Source: Saccoglossus kowalevskii | Taxonomy: Eukaryota > Hemichordata > Enteropneusta > Harrimaniidae | Length of the DNA stretch: 12,338 bases | Direction: 5' to 3' | Assembly (NCBI RefSeq): GCF_000003605.2 | Contig: NW_003134371.1 | Span: 37,600 to 49,937, forward strand | In this document: positions 7,997 through 12,338 of the stretch, in pieces | How positions within the stretch are numbered: position 1 is the first letter of the stretch | How the letters are laid out: each line of letters starts with the position of its first letter | Made by a program: the position numbers and the translations under genes | Notes under the pieces: generated by a model | The model's input: the letters and a program-made list of their open reading frames with translations, nothing else | What the model was told of the DNA's origin: nothing | Database searches by the model: none

Positions 7997-10900
7997 CTGT
8001 TTTTTTCCACTCCACTTCCAGTAGTGGAGGTGGATTCCCAACTTTCACCCTGATTACTTCCAAAGTCACTAAAGCAATCGGCTAAAGAAGAACGGCTAGC
8101 ACTTCCCGTCATTATTGCACTTGCCCGGTCCAAAGTATCAATTAGATCTTTTGCTTTCAGACAGATGTCCTCGTAAGATAATCCAGAGACAGAACTATCA
8201 ACATCTTTTTTCCTATCACTTTCTACTCTATTATGACATTCCGAGATCACAATGCTATCTGGACAACTTAAATTAGCAGACGTAGTCTCTTTAGAGACAT
8301 TTCCCAAGAAATCATCGACATTGACTTTCTCAAAAATTGGACAAGATATGTTGTTGCCAGGCAACACATTTATGAAAAGTTCAGAAGAATATGTTCCAAT
8401 CTGCGAATCTTGTTGATGAGACTGGTGAAGCTCCTGTGCATTTGATGACCAAATGACGGTATTGCCACTTGAATTATTAGAGTTATTCAAAAAGGACCTT
8501 CCAGTCATAATCCTTCCTAAATGGTCATTACTCATTTGATGAGTAGACTCGTACACCTCAGCTGTAACTTTAGTTAGAGTGTTTTCCACTAATTCCTCAG
8601 CAAATCTTTCAATAAGTTCCTCATACTGTGTTAATGTAATCTCAGTTCTAAGTTGGTCAACAGAATGTCTCTGATATCTGAAAAAGCAGTCCGGCTGCCC
8701 TTCCAAGCTATCATTGTGTGTCATTCCTTCATCAGTATTATATTGCATATTAAAATTGCCTGTGAATATAGCACCTGCATCTAAATCCTGACAACTGATA
8801 CCCGTACTGTAACCTTGGCAACAGCTAGATGACACTTCATCATCTTGCATATTTTCCAGTATATACACTTTGCCATTAGGATTGAGTTCTATGTGTTCAT
8901 TTGGTTTTAATACTGTTTCTGTTCCACCTCTAAATTCTCTAGGAAAACTCCGCAAATATTTTGATATCGGTGATTCATGAATATCTGATGTCTCATAGCA
9001 TTTATGTAAATCAAGAGGGTGGAAAGTCCTGCTTTTATGCAAAACATCAACCTGAGATGGTTCAGATTCAGTTTCAAAATCACTTTCAAAGTCACCATAA
9101 AATTTATTTTCTTTACTGAAATCAGCAGATTTGGAATGCTGAACAACCTGTTGTGCAATGACGTCATTCTCTTTTATTTCTCTGTTGATAGCAGACATCA
9201 TAGCACAATAAAATTTGTCATTGTCATTATTTGACACAGATGAATTGCTGACTGTATCTGTGAGATTGGTGCTAGCTTCATTCAACTGAGAAATAACATG
9301 GAGCGATAATCCAATATTCATATTGGCTGGAAGAACCAAATCTGTTTGAGAAACCGCGTCAAGACAGGTGTCTTGCACTGTATGAATGTAAGGTGTAGAC
9401 TCTTCAACCAGGGGTTTATTGCTAATACTATTCTGTTTGGAAATTTTCTTGACCTCAACTACAGTTTCTGTGCTAGACATGCTTGCATATTCCTGGAGAC
9501 TCTCTTGGCGACAGTCAGCTTTAGGCTTTTCAGTCAGAGATCTTTCATGTTTAGCTAGTATCAAAGTGTTGTTCATTGTTCCCTGATCAACATACTCCTC
9601 AACAGGCATAAAGCCACATAATGGAGAGAGTGATGGAGAAGAAAGTTCATCACTGGTCTGGGTAGATATACTGGCAAAACACTCAATCACTTCTTGATCA
9701 AGAAGCTCACATTCAGCATCTTTTTTAGTCATATTAGTAAAATCAAGAAGCTCAGTATCACTTTGAGCAAGTTTAGTTGAATAAAGAAGCTCAGTACCAC
9801 TTTGAGCCAGGTTAGTTGAATAAAGAAGCTCAGTACCACGTTGAGCTAGGTTAGTTAAATCAAGTCTTAAAGCCGGAGATTCAGATCTATCTGATGTTTG
9901 TGTACAAACTTCTTTTTCATAAAATGATTCCTGTTTATCATTATCTGAACCAGCTGCTGTTGTTTCAAATCCTGAATCCTTCGATTCAACCAGGTTCTTT
10001 ACAGCTAACATGTATTGCTCTTGGTCCGCATCTAAAATTGGAAGAATATTTTCCTCACTTTCCTTTTCCTCCATCTCCACAATACAACACTCTGGCTGAG
10101 TCGTCAAGCTCACATCCTCAACTCCATCAATTCTTCTCAAAAGTTCAAAAAACTTCTTCTCTTGTGGCGTCTTCGGAGACTTCACAAACTGTGCCTCATC
10201 CTCTTCAGTCAACGTCTCCAAACATGCCGGCAAAGACTTCTGACGTGATAACTGCTTGCGTCTCCGATCCTTCACATTATCTTGTTCTAGTTGTGCATTT
10301 TCATTTTCAGAAAAGATTGCCATTGACTTAGCATGCAGTTTGGATGCCTTCATTTGTAAATCAACAGACGGTAATTTTAGCGAATCCATATTGTCTGAAG
10401 ATCCTAGTGAAGAAAGAGTAACTGACCGAATTAGTTTTCTTCTTTTTGTTTTTTGTTTGTTACTGTCTCGATTTAATGCAATATCTGACAGTACTTTCTT
10501 TTCACTTGCCCCTCCATTGTTCTTCATAGCTGGAACATTGTATCCAGACTTCAAAGCCCCATCCACTTGAGTCTCCAGTGGTAAATTCTCTTTGTTCTCA
10601 TCGCTGTTTTTATCAGATTCCTGTATAACCTCCTGATCAACACTTTCAAAAGAACTCTGATTCACTTCGCGTAATTTACTTTGGAATACCTTCTCTTGCC
10701 ATGGCTTAATAAACCTTTCTGGTACCGCGAAATCTTCACCCCCGAACCCCAGATTAAGAAGAATGTCTTCAGTAGGGGTTAGATCCATCGATTCATAAAT
10801 TATATCACTCAGAGAGCTGCCACCAACACTACTATCTAAGCTCGTTGTTCTCGAGAATAGTCCTCTGTTAGGAGATGAACATCCTCTAGCAAGACGCATC

Positions 10901-11701
10901 ATATAATCAAAGTCGTTCTCATACGGTAGTTGAAAAGAACTCTCTGGTGATAGTTGTCTCTGTCTCCCAGATTTTTGATTAAAGTCTATCAACTGTTGAA
11001 ATAATGATTGTGGAGGTTGAGGTGATGTGGTAGAAGCCTGTCGTACATCATGCCATCCTGCAAAACTTGCTGGTTCCTTTGCAGCACTTTCTTGGTTATT
11101 TGTATGGTCTGTAGACTTTTCTTTACTTTCAGTATCTAAAACATTTTTCTCTTCTCTGTCTTTTGACTTTTCATGCAAAGCACCATTACTTGTGTATGTA
11201 TCAGAGTTTAAATTCTCCGCTTTGACATTCCCAACACTTTCGTGATCTGTTACCACAACCGTTAAGTCAACATTGTCAAAATTTTCCTCGCTCTCAACTG
11301 TAAATACTTCAGCAGTCTCATTATCACTGAATTCGTCTGTAAATCTTTCAAGTTCTTCTAAGGCACTTTCTGTGAAATCTGCTTGAACTTCACAATTCCG
11401 TGTGTCAGATTGACTATCATTATGTCTGTCAGAATCAACTGAGGCTCCATCAGTCATCTCCTCAATAACGTTTAATGTACTTGCAAAGTCAGAAAGACTT
11501 TCCGTCCGACTCCAACGGAAACTTTGACTCTTTGCATCAACTGGGGTGGAACTTCCCGACATGCTTGCATCTGATATGCTGGAGCCACAATCAAGACTGT
11601 CAAGGGAAGATGTAGAATCACGATGACTTAAAACAGGTTGTATTTTATATTTTCGATCAAGTTGCTCCGCCAGTTCAGCACGCTGCTCAGACGTAACATG
11701 A
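7997..11701 (-). CDS. Large internal exon of an ITPRID/KRAP-like scaffold protein with a predicted AKAP helix
   Basis: About 1235 codons, open throughout. The preferred start is a 3' splice site: a pyrimidine tract and CACAG end at 11702, leaving a split codon. The alternative is the ATG at 11733, which directly follows an in-frame TAA. The end is CAG|GTAGAA at 7997/7996, and read-through would stop at 7993. Residues are counted from the ATG at 11733. They are mostly disordered, Ser/Glu/Asp-rich. Visible landmarks are RTESLSDF (S79), W227, TEDILLNLGFGG…VPERF (321-341), RRKLIRSVT (S437), RQKSLP (S500), DSGFE (586), three 13-residue repeats (627-665), TQT at 611 and 691, SQT at 795, and an amphipathic helix at 1037-1062. 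The 321-341 stretch and its Ser-rich lead resemble the IP3-receptor-binding segment of ITPRID2/KRAP and TESPA1. Inferred role: a cytoplasmic signalling scaffold. The coding status is firm; the family call is moderate, from remembered motifs. Confidence 0.85.
8548..8625 (-). other. Predicted PKA regulatory-subunit-binding amphipathic helix (AKAP-like)
   Basis: This encodes residues 1037-1062, with the core IERFAEELVENTLTKV at 1041-1056. Hydrophobic residues I, F-A, L-V, L and V fall at the spacing of the AKAP anchoring helix. The core aligns without gaps with the AKAP-IS peptide (remembered as QIEYLAKQIVDNAIQQA), sharing I-E, A, V and N, with conservative changes at most other buried positions. 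T1052 is the one polar residue at a usually hydrophobic position. Function is inferred. Confidence 0.6.
9739..9855 (-). repeat. Three in-frame 39-bp tandem repeats in the large exon
   Basis: Units at 9855-9817, 9816-9778 and 9777-9739 encode TNLAQRGTELLYS, TNLAQSGTELLYS and TKLAQSDTELLDF (residues 627-665). A decayed fourth unit (TNMTKKDAECELLD) follows. The DNA is nearly identical between the first two copies, which points to recent duplication. Confidence 0.93.
10711..10773 (-). other. KRAP/TESPA1-type IP3-receptor-binding motif (short form)
   Basis: This encodes residues 321-341, TEDILLNLGFGG…VPERF, preceded by a Ser-rich SSLSDIIYES lead. It matches the pattern PEEIL.NLGFG…IP.RFF of ITPRID2 and TESPA1 (from memory). 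The second Phe of the FF pair is Ile here, and the longer conserved helix that follows in vertebrates is not recognisable. Confidence 0.55.
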
Positions 11702-12083
11702 CTGTGATTGGAAAAACACATCATTAATGACATTTAACAGATTAAGAAAAAAAACATTAAACATCCAATATTGATAACAATTAAAATTGTCAAAATATTA
11801 TATTTCATGTAGAATGATGAAGCTTCATGGAGGACACTGTAGAGAAAATTTAATCATAATATAACTAAAGTACTAAATAGAAGAAAAATATTAAGGTTAT
11901 ATTGATATACTGGGGTTGTGATGACCTGAATACCTCAATTTACAAGGTGGAATTAGAAATATGATCAGGAGAGGAATTCTCCGAAATAAGCACTTTGATG
12001 TTTAATATTCTATACGACAGGATTAAAGGGATTATTTTTAAGTATTTCACAGAGATACTGATACTGGATCCTCTGTGTTTTAA
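11702..12083 (-). other. Intron or upstream flank before the large exon
   Basis: AT-rich sequence ending in a pyrimidine-rich acceptor (TTTTTCCAATCACAG) at 11702, with plausible branch-point words (CTTAAT, TTAATG) just before it. No exon-like frame is seen. If the ATG at 11733 were instead the true start, 11702-11733 would be coding and the rest a leader. Confidence 0.6.
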
Positions 12084-12338
12084 ACTAAGCATAGTATTTT
12101 GTGGCTGGTTAAACCACAGGGAGATGGAAACACTAAGCATAGTAATTTGTGGCTGGTTAAACCAGAGGGAGATGGAAACACTAAGCATAGTAATTTGTGG
12201 CTGGTTAAACCAGAGGGAGATGGAAACACTAAGCATAGTAATTTGTGGCTGGTTAAACCACAGGGAGATGGAAACACTAAGCATAGTAATTTGTGGCTGG
12301 TTAAACCAGAGGGAGATGGAAACACTAAGCATAGTATT
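12084..12338. repeat. 48-bp tandem minisatellite, five full copies plus a partial sixth
   Basis: Units start at 12084, 12132, 12180, 12228, 12276 and 12324 (cut by the window edge). All full units are exactly 48 bp. They differ at few places: CCACAGG in units 1 and 4 against CCAGAGG in units 2, 3 and 5, and TATTTT in unit 1 against TAATTT in the others. Each holds the palindrome CTGGTT-A-AACCA(G/C). Because 48 is divisible by three, minus-strand frames stay open and spell a repeated 16-residue peptide, but nothing suggests translation. The array lies in the intron or flank upstream of the large exon. Confidence 0.97.

Noticed and set aside
8080-8180. Second possible anchoring helix (YEDICLKAKDLIDTLDRA) near the end of the large exon
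   Set aside because: It is amphipathic, but the hydrophobic spacing fits the AKAP pattern poorly and it has a Cys and extra charges. It is probably just a short helix.
9894-10570. Two plus-strand frames of about 100-145 codons
   Set aside because: They are antisense shadows of the 3.7-kb exon, with Ser/Pro/Phe-rich composition that mirrors it.
11940-12332. Open frames over the minisatellite encoding a repeated 16-residue peptide
   Set aside because: They are open only because the 48-bp unit is divisible by three and stop-free in two minus frames. There is no start context, splice support or coding composition beyond the array.

Overview
The window is animal nuclear DNA. It has AT-rich introns, GT–AG splice signals, long simple repeats and a fold-back transposon-like element. 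The protein style and the fold-back family, with its repeated 'ggaattNattttcRctga' motif, suggest a lophotrochozoan, probably a mollusc and perhaps a bivalve. That placement is inference.

One gene on the minus strand dominates and runs off both ends. I assembled eight coding exons by pairing acceptors and donors, and their reading phases agree throughout. In transcript order they are 11701-7997, 7164-6963, 6139-6062, 5851-5739, 5121-4929, 4346-4176, 808-683 and 291-1 (open). Together they give 4879 coding bases, about 1626 residues.

The 3.7-kb exon encodes an acidic, Ser-rich, mostly disordered region. It has a short match to the IP3-receptor-binding motif of the KRAP/ITPRID2–TESPA1 family, LC8-like TQT motifs, a young tandem peptide repeat and, near its end, a helix that closely resembles a PKA regulatory-subunit (AKAP) anchor. 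The remaining exons encode a PNVS segment like one in ITPRID2, then a long coiled coil. The inferred product is a cytoskeletal or membrane-proximal scaffold linking IP3-receptor and cAMP signalling.

The 3.37-kb intron between the exons ending at 4176 and starting at 808 holds a likely alternative first exon (1632-1516). Its 39 codons end in a perfect GTAAGT donor, in the phase needed to join the 808 exon. It would give a short isoform carrying only the distal coiled coil. That intron also holds an (AT)n microsatellite (1134-1211), an imperfect CA-rich tandem repeat (1403-1482), a fold-back element (3064-3275) and a small GC-rich island (about 2905-2970).

The right edge, in the intron upstream of the large exon, is a 48-bp minisatellite (12084-12338) that continues past the window.

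I saw no rRNA or intact tRNA gene, CRISPR array, or prokaryotic operon. No new defence or mobile 'system' is visible. The novelty lies in the domain combination, the alternative start and the repeats.
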